A stretch of 64,000 bases of DNA from Duganella rivi (GTDB taxonomy: Bacteria; Pseudomonadota; Gammaproteobacteria; Burkholderiales; Burkholderiaceae_D): the NCBI RefSeq assembly GCF_009857435.1, contig NZ_WWCK01000003.1, positions 310,001 to 374,000 of the forward strand, in the 5' to 3' direction. Below the pieces are notes generated by a model. It saw nothing but the letters and a program-made list of their open reading frames with translations, ran no database searches and was not told the origin of the DNA. A program made the position numbers and the translations under genes. This document shows, piece after piece, positions 34,001 to 43,248 of the stretch (the stretch's first letter is position 1; every line of letters begins with the position of its first letter).

Positions 34001-36112
34001 CTATAGCTTGTACGAAGCCTGAATCGACAACGCACGCGGCGCCATCGGTAAATCGTGCGGCAGGTTCAGGCCCGGTGCCGGACTTGGTTCGCGCACGTCG
34101 GTGTTGAAGACATTGCGCAGCGCCGCCGAGAAGTTCCACTGGTTGCGGCCATTGCGCGTGCCGATGGTCAGATCCAGCGTGGTGTAGTCGCCAAGCGCCG
34201 GACGCAGATCGCCGAAGGCGCGCTGGCGGCCCGCCACCCAGTTCATCTGCGCGCTCGATTGATAGCCGCTGGCGAAAGCCCATTCAGCCCGGCCATATAG
34301 GTGATGGCGCGGCGCATAGCCGGCGTCGGTGTTGGTGGTTTCATCGGTCGAACGCTGCCACGCGTAGTTGCCGGACAAGTGCACGTCGCGCGTCACCACC
34401 CAACTGGATTCCAGTTCGATCCCGTGACCTTTCTGGTTGCCGGCGTTGGCGTACGTCGCGCCGGTGCCGGCCAGCGCATTCGGCACGGTGCGGATGATGT
34501 TCTTCATATCGTAGTGATAGAAGGTCAGGTTGACCGTGGCATCCGTACGCGCCTGCCATGCGAACGAAAGCTCTGTCGTCGCATTGCGCTCCGGCTTGAG
34601 ATTCGGATTCCCCAGCGCCACCGGATTGGTGATGCCGTAGCTCTCCGCAAACGCCGGTGCCCTGAAGGCGCGGCCGTACAGCAGCTTGGCGGTCAGGTCG
34701 AAACTGGCGTCCCATACCAGCGCCATGCGCGGATTGGTGGTGCCGCCAAAGTCCGAGTATTGATCGTGCCGCACGCCGGTCGTCAGATTCCAATCGGCCG
34801 CGAAGTTCCATTCATCCTGCAGGTAGACATAATCGATCCTGCGCCGTTGCGGGCGCAGGAAAGGCGTGGTGTACGTAGTCTCCACCACGGACGGCAGCGG
34901 AATCGGCGTGCCGTTGGCGGTGTAGTTGAAGTTGCGGTACTCGCGCGTGCGGTACAAATTGATGTCGTCGTGGCCGACGCCCAGGCGCAGATGATGTCCA
35001 GGCAGGCCGCCATAATCGGCATAAGCGGACAAACGGACGGCGCGCTCCCAGGTTTCCGGCGCAGCGATCATCCCGTTCGGGAAAGCGCCGGTCGGCAGCA
35101 CGAGCCCCGGCGGCAGCAGGCGATACAGGGTCGGCATCTCTTGAGAATAAAACTGGGTGCTCAAGTTGGCGCCTAGTCCAAGGTCTTGCGTTACTTGCGG
35201 CTCGGCCCAGCTTAGACTCCCGGTGATACGCTCACCTTGTTGGCGGCCGACCGGATCCAGCGCCGATGCGATGCCCGCGCCAGTGCCCATGTCGTAACGC
35301 TTTTTGTAGCCAAAGCGCGCGCGCCATTGGTTGTAGACCAAGTCCAGATTGGCGTCGATGGACTTGAACTGTGTATTCAATTGGCCCGGCGCCAGCGAGG
35401 CGTCGGTTTTGAACAGTGCGTCGTTGCGCGTTTGTGCATCGGCTTCGATGGTGCGGTGGAAGCCGTCGGTCGAGCCCACGCGCAGATAAGCCGCGACATC
35501 GACATCGCCCATTTTGCCGCCGTGCTGCACCCAGCCATCGTATGTGCTGAACGAGCCGGCGCGCGCGCCGATCTCGGTGCCTGCGGTTTCATTCGCGCCC
35601 TTGGTGATGATGTTGATCACGCCGGATAAAGCATCCGCGCCATACAGCGCCGAGCCGGGGCCGCGAATAATCTCAATGCGCGCAATATGCTCGACCGGGA
35701 AGTTACCCCAGATATTGCCCTTGTTGCCGACATAGGCAGTGGTGATCGGCACGCCGTTTTGCAGCATCAGGATTTGCGGCGTGTACGGACTGACGATGCC
35801 GCGCACCACGTACAGCGGCGAGTAGCTATTCGGCGTGCGGTTGACGTGGATGCCGGCCACACTTTCCAGGATCTGATCCAGATCGGTCGCACCCATGGCG
35901 GCGATATCGGCCGCCGTCACCACTGACGCCACGGCCGGCGCGCGGCGCAGCGCTTGCAGATTGCCGGTGGCGATACTGACGCTGTCACCCGCGCCGTAGA
36001 CCAGCGCCATTTCCTCCTCGTCGGCCGACGGGCCGGCGTAGGCATGGGTATGAATTAGCGGGAGGGTGAGTGCCGCGGTCAGGTACAGCCGTTGGGCGCT
36101 CGACTTCTTCAA
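34001..36112 (-). CDS. TonB-dependent outer-membrane receptor
   Basis: This is a 703-residue TonB-dependent receptor. After the signal peptide there is an N-terminal plug domain (VVTAADIAAMGATDLDQILESVAGIHV…, with IRGPGSALYGADALSGVINIIT), then a 22-strand barrel ending in the C-terminal aromatic pattern (SIQASYKL). It imports a chelate or other nutrient; the substrate is not evident. Colicin-I/vitamin-type plug words suggest the FhuA/CirA-BtuB group. Its ATG overlaps the upstream hybrid kinase stop by 4 bp, making it the last gene of a three-gene operon with the kinase and a binding protein. Confidence 0.93.
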   Translation of the reverse strand: MKKSSAQRLYLTAALTLPLIHTHAYAGPSADEEEMALVYGAGDSVSIATGNLQALRRAPAVASVVTAADIAAMGATDLDQILESVAGIHVNRTPNSYSPLYVVRGIVSPYTPQILMLQNGVPITTAYVGNKGNIWGNFPVEHIARIEIIRGPGSALYGADALSGVINIITKGANETAGTEIGARAGSFSTYDGWVQHGGKMGDVDVAAYLRVGSTDGFHRTIEADAQTRNDALFKTDASLAPGQLNTQFKSIDANLDLVYNQWRARFGYKKRYDMGTGAGIASALDPVGRQQGERITGSLSWAEPQVTQDLGLGANLSTQFYSQEMPTLYRLLPPGLVLPTGAFPNGMIAAPETWERAVRLSAYADYGGLPGHHLRLGVGHDDINLYRTREYRNFNYTANGTPIPLPSVVETTYTTPFLRPQRRRIDYVYLQDEWNFAADWNLTTGVRHDQYSDFGGTTNPRMALVWDASFDLTAKLLYGRAFRAPAFAESYGITNPVALGNPNLKPERNATTELSFAWQARTDATVNLTFYHYDMKNIIRTVPNALAGTGATYANAGNQKGHGIELESSWVVTRDVHLSGNYAWQRSTDETTNTDAGYAPRHHLYGRAEWAFASGYQSSAQMNWVAGRQRAFGDLRPALGDYTTLDLTIGTRNGRNQWNFSAALRNVFNTDVREPSPAPGLNLPHDLPMAPRALSIQASYKL

Positions 36113-39100
36113 GATGCTATCTCCGTGTTTGTTTTTTTGATTGAACGTCTCGCTAATTCTGCAAATTGATCGGCCGGGATGGCAGGGCTCAGGTGGTAGC
36201 CCTGCATCAGGTCACATGAACGATCCGCGAGGAAGGCCAGTTGCGCATCGGTTTCGACGCCTTCCGCCACCACTTCCAGGCGCAGGCTGTGGGCCAGCAC
36301 GATGATGGCGCTGACGATGGCTGCATCATCCGTATCCTGCGGCAGGTCGTGCACGAAGGAGCGGTCGATCTTGATGATATCGACCGGGAAGCGCTTCAGG
36401 TAGGACAAGGACGAGTAGCCGGTGCCGAAATCGTCGATCGACAGGCGCACGCCGATTTCACGCAGGCGATGCAGGGCGGCCAGCGTGTCCTGCGCATTTT
36501 CCATCAGCGTGCTTTCGGTGATTTCCAGTTCCAGCAAATGCGGCGGCAGGTTGGTATCGGCCAGCGCCGCTTCCACCGACGCGGCAAAGTCTTTTTGCAG
36601 CAACTGGCGCACCGACAGGTTGACCGCCACGCGCATCTCCGGCAAGCCGCTGCAGATGAAGTGCTGGAGTTGCGTACAGGCGGTGCGCAGCACCCAGTCC
36701 CCAATCTGGTTGATGATGCCGGTTTCCTCGGCCAGCGGAATGAAATCGGCCGGTGCAATCATGCCGCGCGTCGGATGGCGCCAGCGCACCAGCGCTTCCA
36801 TAGCGACGATACGGCCGCTTTTCAGGCAGGCCTGCGGCTGGTAGTGCACTTCCAGCTGGTGCTGCTGTTCCATGGCGCGACGCAGGTCGCTTTCCAGCCG
36901 CACGTGTTCGGAGATCGAATGCTCCATCGACGATTCGTAGAACTGGAAGCCGGTGTTGGTGCGTTTGGCGCGGTACATGGCGCTGTCGGCGTGCTTGACC
37001 AGCGTGGCGACGTCGCCGCCGTCGTGCGGGAACATGGCGATGCCGACGCTGGCGGTGACGAAGATTTCGTGGCCGTCGATCGGGAACGGCGCGGACAGCG
37101 CGCGCACGATGTTGTGGGCAGCGGTGGCGGCGGAAGCCGGACTATCAAGTTCATTGAGGACGACGGTGAATTCGTCGCCGCCGAGGCGCGCCACCGAGTC
37201 GGCCGCGCGCACGGTCTGGCGCACGCGCTGCGCCACGCCTTGCAGCAAGCGGTCGCCAACGGCGTGGCCCAGATTGTCGTTGACGTATTTAAAGCGGTCG
37301 AGATCCATGAACAGCACCGCCACTTGCTGGCCGCTGCTGCGCGCATGCTCGATGCTTTTGCCGAGCAGTTCGAAGAACAGGGTGCGGTTCGGCAGATTGG
37401 TCAGCACATCGTTGTAGGCGAGGTGGCGGATGCGCTTCTCGGCGCGATTGGCTTCGATGATGCGGCGCACGCGCTGCGACAGCACGGCGTAGTGGATCGG
37501 CTTTGGAATGTAGTCGCTGGCGCCGGCGGCGAAGGCGCGTTCCACCGAGGAGTTGTCTTGCAGCGCGGTGATCATGAGTACCGGGATGTCGGCGCCGTTC
37601 GGCAGCTCCTGCATGCGCGCGCAGGCGGTGAAGCCATCCATCACCGGCATCATGGCGTCCATCAGGATCACGTCCGGCTGGAAGCGGGCCAGCATGGCCA
37701 AGGCTTGCTGGCCGTCGGAAGCTTCTTCGACCCGGAAGCCGTCGCGCTGCAGCGTGTGGCGCAAGGTGCTGCGGGTGCTGCGGTCGTCGTCCACCACCAG
37801 CACTTGCGGCGTGTCTTCGCTTGTGTGCAGGCCATCCGGCTCGGTGTAGCTCAGCTCTGCGCGCAGGAACGCGGCGACGTTTTGGTATTGTTCGTTCAGC
37901 GGCGCCAGCAGGGGAAGGATGAGTTCCGGCTGGCCGGCGGCGGCGAGTTGTTCCGCTTGCAGTGCCAGTTGGGCGAGGGCGTCTGCGCCAAAGTTACCGG
38001 ACGATCCTTTGAGTGCATGGGCGCGGATGCGGGCGGTATTCATGTCGCCGTTGCGGATGGCCAGGGCGAGATCGGCAAGACAGGCCGGCGTGTCTTCAAG
38101 ATAGGGCGTGACGGCGTGCGGCAGCGAGTCGCCCAGCACTTCGCGCAGCTTGTCGAAGACGTCGAGGTCTACTGGCGCCGTGCCGGAGCCGCGCAGCGCC
38201 GGCGAGCGTGTGGCCGGCAGGGGAGCGTCGACGGAAGGTGCGGCAATTGCGCCGCCGTGCGGCAGCCATTTTTCCAGTTTGTGGCGCAGTTCGACCAGCG
38301 TGATCGGCTTGGCCAGGTAGTCGTCCATGCCGGCGGCCAGGCATTTTTCGGCGTCGCCGATTTGCGTGTTGGCGGTCATCGCCACCAGCGGCGTGCGGCG
38401 GCCCAGCGCTTGTTCCGCCAGACGAATGTGCGCGGTGGCTTCGTAGCCGTCCATCTCCGGCATGCTGCAATCCATCAGAATCAAATCGAAACGCTCGCGC
38501 TGCGCGGCGCGCACCGCTTCCACGCCGTCGGCAGCAAATTCGCACACGCAGCCGTTCATGGCCAGCATGCCGGCAGCGACCATTTGATTGGTGCGGTTAT
38601 CTTCAGCGATCAATACGCGGAACTGGCGCGCGGGCAGGGCGCGCGGAGGCGCGTGCAACACGGTGGCCGCCGCCACTTGCGTGGCCACGGGCTGGCTCGC
38701 CGCCGCGCGGCATGCAATCGAGAAGCTGAACGTCGTCCCGCTGCCCAACACACTTTGCACACGAATCTCGCCACCCAGCAGCTCAACCAACTGCTTGCAA
38801 ATAGCCAGACCGAGGCCGGTGCCGCCATAACGCCGCGTGGTACTTGGATCCGGCTGCACATACGCTTCAAACAGGCGCTGCTGAACTTCTTGGCTCATGC
38901 CGATGCCGCTATCGCGCACCTCAAACCGCAGCACCAGCGGGTCATCAGCAGCCAGCGCCACATTGATAACCACCTCGCCATGCTCGGTGAACTTGACCGC
39001 ATTCCCGGTCAGGTTGATCAGAATCTGACGCAGGCGGAGCGCATCGCTGACCACGCGATCCGGCACATCGGCCGCCATATTCCAGCTTACGCCCACACCT

Positions 39101-40179
39101 TTTTGCTGCGCCGGACGCGCCAGCAGTTCCGTGGTCTCGCAAAGCAGGGCGGCGAGACTAAACTCGGTCTCTTCCAGCGCGAGCTTGCCGGCCTCCATCT
39201 TGGAGAAGTCCAGAATGTTGTTAATCAGCGCGATTAAAGTGCGCGAGGAGTTCCACGCTACGTCCACAAACTCCTGCTGCCGCTGCGTCAAGCGCGTTTC
39301 CTTCAGCATGTCCAGCATGCCGACCACGCCGTTGAGCGGCGTACGCACTTCGTGGCTGACGGTTGCCGCAAATTGCGCCTTCATCTGGGCCATATTGACG
39401 GCGGCCGCCTCGCGCTGTTCCAGCACATTCATCATCTGGTTGAATGCCTGGCCCATCTCGATCAGATCGCGCGGGCCGGCCGGCGTTGCGCGCATGCCGG
39501 ATTCGCCCGACTCCGCGCGGCGCATCAAGCGTGACAAAGCATTCAAAGGAGTCAGCATATGGCGCGTGAGCAAACGCGCCAGCACCAGCAATACCACCGC
39601 AAAGGACAGCGTCAAACCAAGATTCCCCAGCAGCAGAGACCAGGTGAGTTTATTCAGCGTGGCTTTAGACAGCTGCACATGCACATAACCGAGCAACTGC
39701 TGCTGATGCTCTTGCAATTCAAAAGGAGAGGCCTCCGACTGTCCGCCATACACCGGCGCGACAAACACCCAGCCATCCGCATTCTCGCCAGCCATGCCGG
39801 CATGCGACGGCGGAGGAGCGCCAAAAATGGAAGGATCCAGCTTGGCGCCGCCCTGCGCGCGCGACAGCAGCACCGAACGCCGCGCATCCATAATCTGCAA
39901 GCCCGCAACATCCGGGAAGGCCAGTGTGGCGTTCACCACGTCGCGCGCATTCTCGGCAGAGTGGAACAACAAGGCCAGCGTGCTTTGGCGCGCCAGATTA
40001 TCGGCAATCCGCTGCCCTTGATCGACAAAGTGATCGCGCATGCGCGAATTGGCGGCCCACGCATTCATCAAGGCCGAGAACACGGCCAGTCCCAAAATCG
40101 CCGCCGACACCATGATGGTCAGCTGGCGTTGGAATCCGGTGCGGCGTAAGAATTGACGAATCATGGTCATCGTGCTCAC
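36109..40179 (-). CDS. Hybrid kinase fused to GGDEF and EAL domains
   Basis: The 1356-residue membrane protein has two helices (near 20-40 and 180-200) flanking a periplasmic sensor, then HAMP, HisKA (SHEVRTPLNG, about 276), HATPase ([19 protein letters not shown]), REC (VLIAEDN, about 525; phospho-Asp in LILMDCSMPEMDGY), Hpt (AHALKGSSGN, about 721), REC (VLVVDDD, about 795; VILMDAMMPVMDGF), GGDEF (RLGGDEFTVVL, about 1000) and EAL (MEALVRW, about 1128; with DDFGTGYSS). Catalytic signatures of both c-di-GMP domains are intact. So a phosphorelay could switch c-di-GMP synthesis or breakdown inside one protein. The operon context (binding protein upstream, TonB receptor downstream, both 4-bp overlaps) points to coupling with nutrient import. 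Confidence 0.93.
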   Translation of the reverse strand: MSTMTMIRQFLRRTGFQRQLTIMVSAAILGLAVFSALMNAWAANSRMRDHFVDQGQRIADNLARQSTLALLFHSAENARDVVNATLAFPDVAGLQIMDARRSVLLSRAQGGAKLDPSIFGAPPPSHAGMAGENADGWVFVAPVYGGQSEASPFELQEHQQQLLGYVHVQLSKATLNKLTWSLLLGNLGLTLSFAVVLLVLARLLTRHMLTPLNALSRLMRRAESGESGMRATPAGPRDLIEMGQAFNQMMNVLEQREAAAVNMAQMKAQFAATVSHEVRTPLNGVVGMLDMLKETRLTQRQQEFVDVAWNSSRTLIALINNILDFSKMEAGKLALEETEFSLAALLCETTELLARPAQQKGVGVSWNMAADVPDRVVSDALRLRQILINLTGNAVKFTEHGEVVINVALAADDPLVLRFEVRDSGIGMSQEVQQRLFEAYVQPDPSTTRRYGGTGLGLAICKQLVELLGGEIRVQSVLGSGTTFSFSIACRAAASQPVATQVAAATVLHAPPRALPARQFRVLIAEDNRTNQMVAAGMLAMNGCVCEFAADGVEAVRAAQRERFDLILMDCSMPEMDGYEATAHIRLAEQALGRRTPLVAMTANTQIGDAEKCLAAGMDDYLAKPITLVELRHKLEKWLPHGGAIAAPSVDAPLPATRSPALRGSGTAPVDLDVFDKLREVLGDSLPHAVTPYLEDTPACLADLALAIRNGDMNTARIRAHALKGSSGNFGADALAQLALQAEQLAAAGQPELILPLLAPLNEQYQNVAAFLRAELSYTEPDGLHTSEDTPQVLVVDDDRSTRSTLRHTLQRDGFRVEEASDGQQALAMLARFQPDVILMDAMMPVMDGFTACARMQELPNGADIPVLMITALQDNSSVERAFAAGASDYIPKPIHYAVLSQRVRRIIEANRAEKRIRHLAYNDVLTNLPNRTLFFELLGKSIEHARSSGQQVAVLFMDLDRFKYVNDNLGHAVGDRLLQGVAQRVRQTVRAADSVARLGGDEFTVVLNELDSPASAATAAHNIVRALSAPFPIDGHEIFVTASVGIAMFPHDGGDVATLVKHADSAMYRAKRTNTGFQFYESSMEHSISEHVRLESDLRRAMEQQHQLEVHYQPQACLKSGRIVAMEALVRWRHPTRGMIAPADFIPLAEETGIINQIGDWVLRTACTQLQHFICSGLPEMRVAVNLSVRQLLQKDFAASVEAALADTNLPPHLLELEITESTLMENAQDTLAALHRLREIGVRLSIDDFGTGYSSLSYLKRFPVDIIKIDRSFVHDLPQDTDDAAIVSAIIVLAHSLRLEVVAEGVETDAQLAFLADRSCDLMQGYHLSPAIPADQFAELARRSIKKTNTEIAS

Positions 40180-41285
40180 GGTTGCGGATACACGAAATCA
40201 AAGCTGCGCTGCTGAAGCGCGCCCAGATTCAAGCCGATATGGCTGGCGGTGCGTAGATTAATCGCGGTGTGCAGCTCGCGCAGCGGCACCAGCGGACGTC
40301 GGCGAACTTCGCCGGCAATCACGCCCATGGCCGATGCGGCCAGCGTGCGGCCCAGCTCCACGTTATCCGGCACCATGGCAAACAGCGCGCCTTTTTTCAC
40401 GTGCAGCACATTGCTGGAGAATACGGGCAGATTGCTATTCCACGATTCGCGCAGCACCAGCGGCAGGATGGTGCTTTCCTCCACCGTGGTGCTGTCGTGC
40501 GGCAGCCAGACCGCATCGTGACGATTGTCCGCGCCTGAAATCAACTGGCTATACAGCTTGGCGGCGCTGGCCAGATCGCCCGCCACATGGGCCGACAATT
40601 CGATGTTCTGCGCCTTGGCCGCCTCGCGTGCCAGCTTGATCAGCCAGTCCGACTTCTGCGGGTTGTAGACCACGACGATGCGGCGCAGCTCCGGCAGCAG
40701 TACGCGCAGGCGCGAAAACAGCATGGCTGGATCAGGCGTCATGCTGATGCCCATCACGTTCTCGGACTCCGACAACAGCAGCACGCCGCCGGCCAGCACC
40801 GAGATCTCGCGGTCGAAACCAGCGGTCGCGTTCAAGCCCTGGCGGCCCAGCGCGATCACCACCTTGGTGCCGCTGCGTTTGAGCGTGTTATTTAATTCGG
40901 CCGTATCGACCTTCGGATCGACAGGGTAGGCGCGCACTTTGAGTTTGATGCGATCCTCTATGCCTTGAATCATGGCGAGGAAAGCGGAGCGGAACGGCTC
41001 CTCCACATTCGGATAGACCACCGCGATGCTGCCCTTGTTGAGCGAAGCTTGCAGCTCCGGGCGGCGCAATTGATCTTCCAGCTGGGCGAGCGTGACGGGA
41101 CGCACGTCGGGACGCAGCGGCGCTGGGATGGTGACCACATCCAGCGGCTCAATCAGCATACCGGTCTCGGCGACGGCAGTGGCGACGATGGCGCTCGATT
41201 GCAAGGCGGAGCCGGTCGCTTGCGCGGCGCCGCCCGAGATCAGCAGCGTTACCGCAGCAAACAGGGCAATTGTAATATTTTTCAT
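40176..41285 (-). CDS. Periplasmic substrate-binding-like protein (ABC_sub_bind type)
   Basis: The 369-residue exported protein has a signal peptide ending AQA, then a two-lobed periplasmic-binding fold (GSIAVVYPNVEEPFRSAFLAMIQGIEDRIKLKVRAYPVD; VVIALGRQGL; VVVYNPQKSDWLIKLAREAAKAQNIEL; HDAVWLPHDSTTV) like PF04392. No ABC permease or ATPase is adjacent. Instead it overlaps the downstream hybrid kinase by 4 bp, so it probably presents a ligand to that sensor. Ligand unknown. A TATACT -10-like element lies upstream (minus strand, near 41340). Confidence 0.85.
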   Translation of the reverse strand: MKNITIALFAAVTLLISGGAAQATGSALQSSAIVATAVAETGMLIEPLDVVTIPAPLRPDVRPVTLAQLEDQLRRPELQASLNKGSIAVVYPNVEEPFRSAFLAMIQGIEDRIKLKVRAYPVDPKVDTAELNNTLKRSGTKVVIALGRQGLNATAGFDREISVLAGGVLLLSESENVMGISMTPDPAMLFSRLRVLLPELRRIVVVYNPQKSDWLIKLAREAAKAQNIELSAHVAGDLASAAKLYSQLISGADNRHDAVWLPHDSTTVEESTILPLVLRESWNSNLPVFSSNVLHVKKGALFAMVPDNVELGRTLAASAMGVIAGEVRRRPLVPLRELHTAINLRTASHIGLNLGALQQRSFDFVYPQP

Positions 41286-41403
41286 CAGGCTACCGTTACT
41301 GCATCTTCAGGCGAACAGTGCCGTTCAGATGCTTTCATAGTATAAGTCGGCTCTTTGCCAAAACGGAAAGAAAATCACGCAATTAACGTTGTTGGTTTGA
41401 GAC

Positions 41404-41421
41404 AATGGAAGCGCTTCCATT
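41404..41421. promoter_or_regulatory. 18-bp LacI-type operator in the MATE promoter
   Basis: AATGGAAGCGCTTCCATT is a perfect palindrome whose GAAGCGCTTC core is typical of LacI/GalR-family sites. It lies just upstream of an extended -10 (TGGTATAAT, 41422-41430). No LacI gene is in the window. A repressor here would block the promoter. Confidence 0.6.
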
Positions 41422-41436
41422 TGGTATAATTTTCTT

Positions 41437-42822
41437 ATGCCCATCTCCAAAACGCCGATCCAGACGCCGCCCATGTTCAACCTTGCGTGGCCTTTGCTGG
41501 TCGAGCTTGGACTGGCGATCGTCGCCAGCGTGGTCGGTACGGCGCTGGCCTCGCGTATTTCGGACGAAGCGGGAGCGGCGTTTGCGATTGCCAGCCAGGT
41601 GTCGGCGGCGTTGTTCATCCTGTTCCGCATCATCGGCGCCGGCGTCAGTGTGGTGGTGACGCAGAATCTCGGCGGCGGCCAGCGCGAGGCTGCCAACAAA
41701 GTCGCGTGCGCGGTGGTCGGCGCCAGCACCTGGCTAGGCGCGGTCACCGGATTGATCGCGATGGTTGGCGCGAACGGCTTGCTGCACCTCTTGAATACGC
41801 CCGCTGAAGTCTTCCCGCTGGCCGCGCCATTCCTGGTCGCGCTGGGGCCGGCCATGCTGTTCGACGCATGGAACGCCTCCATGGCCGGCGTGATGCGCGC
41901 CCACTTGCGCACCCGCGACACGCTGGTGGTGTTGATCATCATGCACCTCACGCACTTTGCGTTGGCGCTGCTGCTGATGCACGGCTGGGGGCCGCTACCG
42001 GCATTGGGGCTACCCGGCTTTGCGATTGCGCTGACGATCAGCCGCGTGGTTGGCCTGGTGCTGCACTTGATGATGTGGCGCGTGCATTTGCAGATCACGG
42101 TGGCGCGCGACGACTGGTGGCGCTTGCCGCGCCGCGAGCTGTCGGCCGTGCTGCATATTGGCCTGCCGGGAGCCGCCGAGAATATCGCGTGGCGCCTGGC
42201 CTTCATGGTCAGCGTGGCGACGGCGGCGGAATTGGGCGCGAAGGCGCTGGCAACGCAGGCCTACGTGCTGCAGTTGATGGGCGGCGTGATGATGTTCAGT
42301 ATCGCCACCGGGCTGGCGGTGGAAATCGTGGTCGGTTATTTGATCGGCGCCGGTGAGCTGCGCGAGGCGCATCGCGTGGTCAAGCGCTCCTTGGCGCGCG
42401 GGCTGGTGGTGTGCGTGCTGATTGCCGCCTGCGCTGCGCTGTTCGGCCGCTGGCTATTGGGATGGTTCACGCAGGATCACGAAATTCTCGCCGCCGGCGC
42501 GACGCTGTTGTGGATTACGGTGATATTGGAACCGGGACGCACCTTCAACCTGGTGGTGATTAACGCGCTGCGGGCGGCGGGCGATGCGCGCTTCCCGGTG
42601 ATGGCGGGCGCCTTCTCGATGCTGTTTGTGCTGGCCGGCGGCAGCTGGCTGCTGGGCGTGGTGCTGGGCTGGGGCTTGCCCGGCGTGTGGATCGCTTACG
42701 CCGCCGATGAATGGATACGTGGCCTCATCATGTGGCGGCGCTGGCAGACGCACGCCTGGGTGCCGCATGCGCGGCGTTCGCGCAAGCGGCTGCGGACGGA
42801 CATCGTCGTGGTCGAAGGCTAG
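41437..42822 (+). CDS. MATE family efflux transporter
   Basis: The 461-residue multidrug/toxin exporter of the MATE family has about twelve helices in two halves (FNLAWPLLVELGLAIVASVVGTALASRI…; second half begins LPGAAENIAWRLAFMV). It is driven by Na+ or H+ gradient; substrate unknown. The ATG 41437 starts only six bases after the TATAAT hexamer, so if that promoter is used the message would be almost leaderless; the ATG at 41473 is an alternative. No Shine-Dalgarno is evident at the first start. Confidence 0.92.
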   Translation: MPISKTPIQTPPMFNLAWPLLVELGLAIVASVVGTALASRISDEAGAAFAIASQVSAALFILFRIIGAGVSVVVTQNLGGGQREAANKVACAVVGASTWLGAVTGLIAMVGANGLLHLLNTPAEVFPLAAPFLVALGPAMLFDAWNASMAGVMRAHLRTRDTLVVLIIMHLTHFALALLLMHGWGPLPALGLPGFAIALTISRVVGLVLHLMMWRVHLQITVARDDWWRLPRRELSAVLHIGLPGAAENIAWRLAFMVSVATAAELGAKALATQAYVLQLMGGVMMFSIATGLAVEIVVGYLIGAGELREAHRVVKRSLARGLVVCVLIAACAALFGRWLLGWFTQDHEILAAGATLLWITVILEPGRTFNLVVINALRAAGDARFPVMAGAFSMLFVLAGGSWLLGVVLGWGLPGVWIAYAADEWIRGLIMWRRWQTHAWVPHARRSRKRLRTDIVVVEG

Positions 42823-42827
42823 GGCGC

Positions 42828-43238
42828 TTATTGCACCGTGAGGATCACCTTCACGCTATCGTCCACCGCCGATTTCTCGATGTAGCCGATAGCGCTGGTG
42901 TCGGCCGCCACCGCCTTCTTCACTTCCGCGCTGGAGCCATACTCCTTGGGCGCGGACGCCTTCCCGGTGAACACCAGCTTAGACCAGATAGCCTTTACCT
43001 GCGTGCTGTCCTTGTCCAGCACCTTCTTGTAAAACTCGTTGCGCAGCGCGCCGTCGGTGTGTTCGACGGGCGTGAACAGCGTTGATTTACCAAGGAAGAA
43101 CTGGGCCGCCTGCTCACTGAACATGCGCGTGGCCGGATTCTTTGGATTGACGATAACGACGATTTCCGCCGCAAATACTGGGGCTGCGGCCAGCCATACT
43201 CCAGCCGCCAGCAGCAGCTTGCCGATAATCTTATGCAT
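42828..43238 (-). CDS. PstS-like small periplasmic protein
   Basis: The 136-residue exported protein has a signal peptide ending AAPVFA-AEIV and a single-domain PBP-like fold (VIVNPKNPATRMFSEQAAQFFLGKSTLFTPVEH…, then SAIGYIEKSAV) similar to the phosphate-binding-protein family (PstS-like) but much shorter than PstS. It has AAGGAG seven bases before the ATG. It is 10 bp after the porin gene, same strand. It is likely a periplasmic or inner-membrane-associated partner of the porin. Confidence 0.8.
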   Translation of the reverse strand: MHKIIGKLLLAAGVWLAAAPVFAAEIVVIVNPKNPATRMFSEQAAQFFLGKSTLFTPVEHTDGALRNEFYKKVLDKDSTQVKAIWSKLVFTGKASAPKEYGSSAEVKKAVAADTSAIGYIEKSAVDDSVKVILTVQ

Positions 43239-43248
43239 GGCATTCTCC

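Noticed and set aside
36241..39237. 998-codon plus-strand open frame
   Set aside because: Antisense to the kinase-GGDEF-EAL gene; GC-rich codon bias keeps the reverse frame open and no domain is visible.
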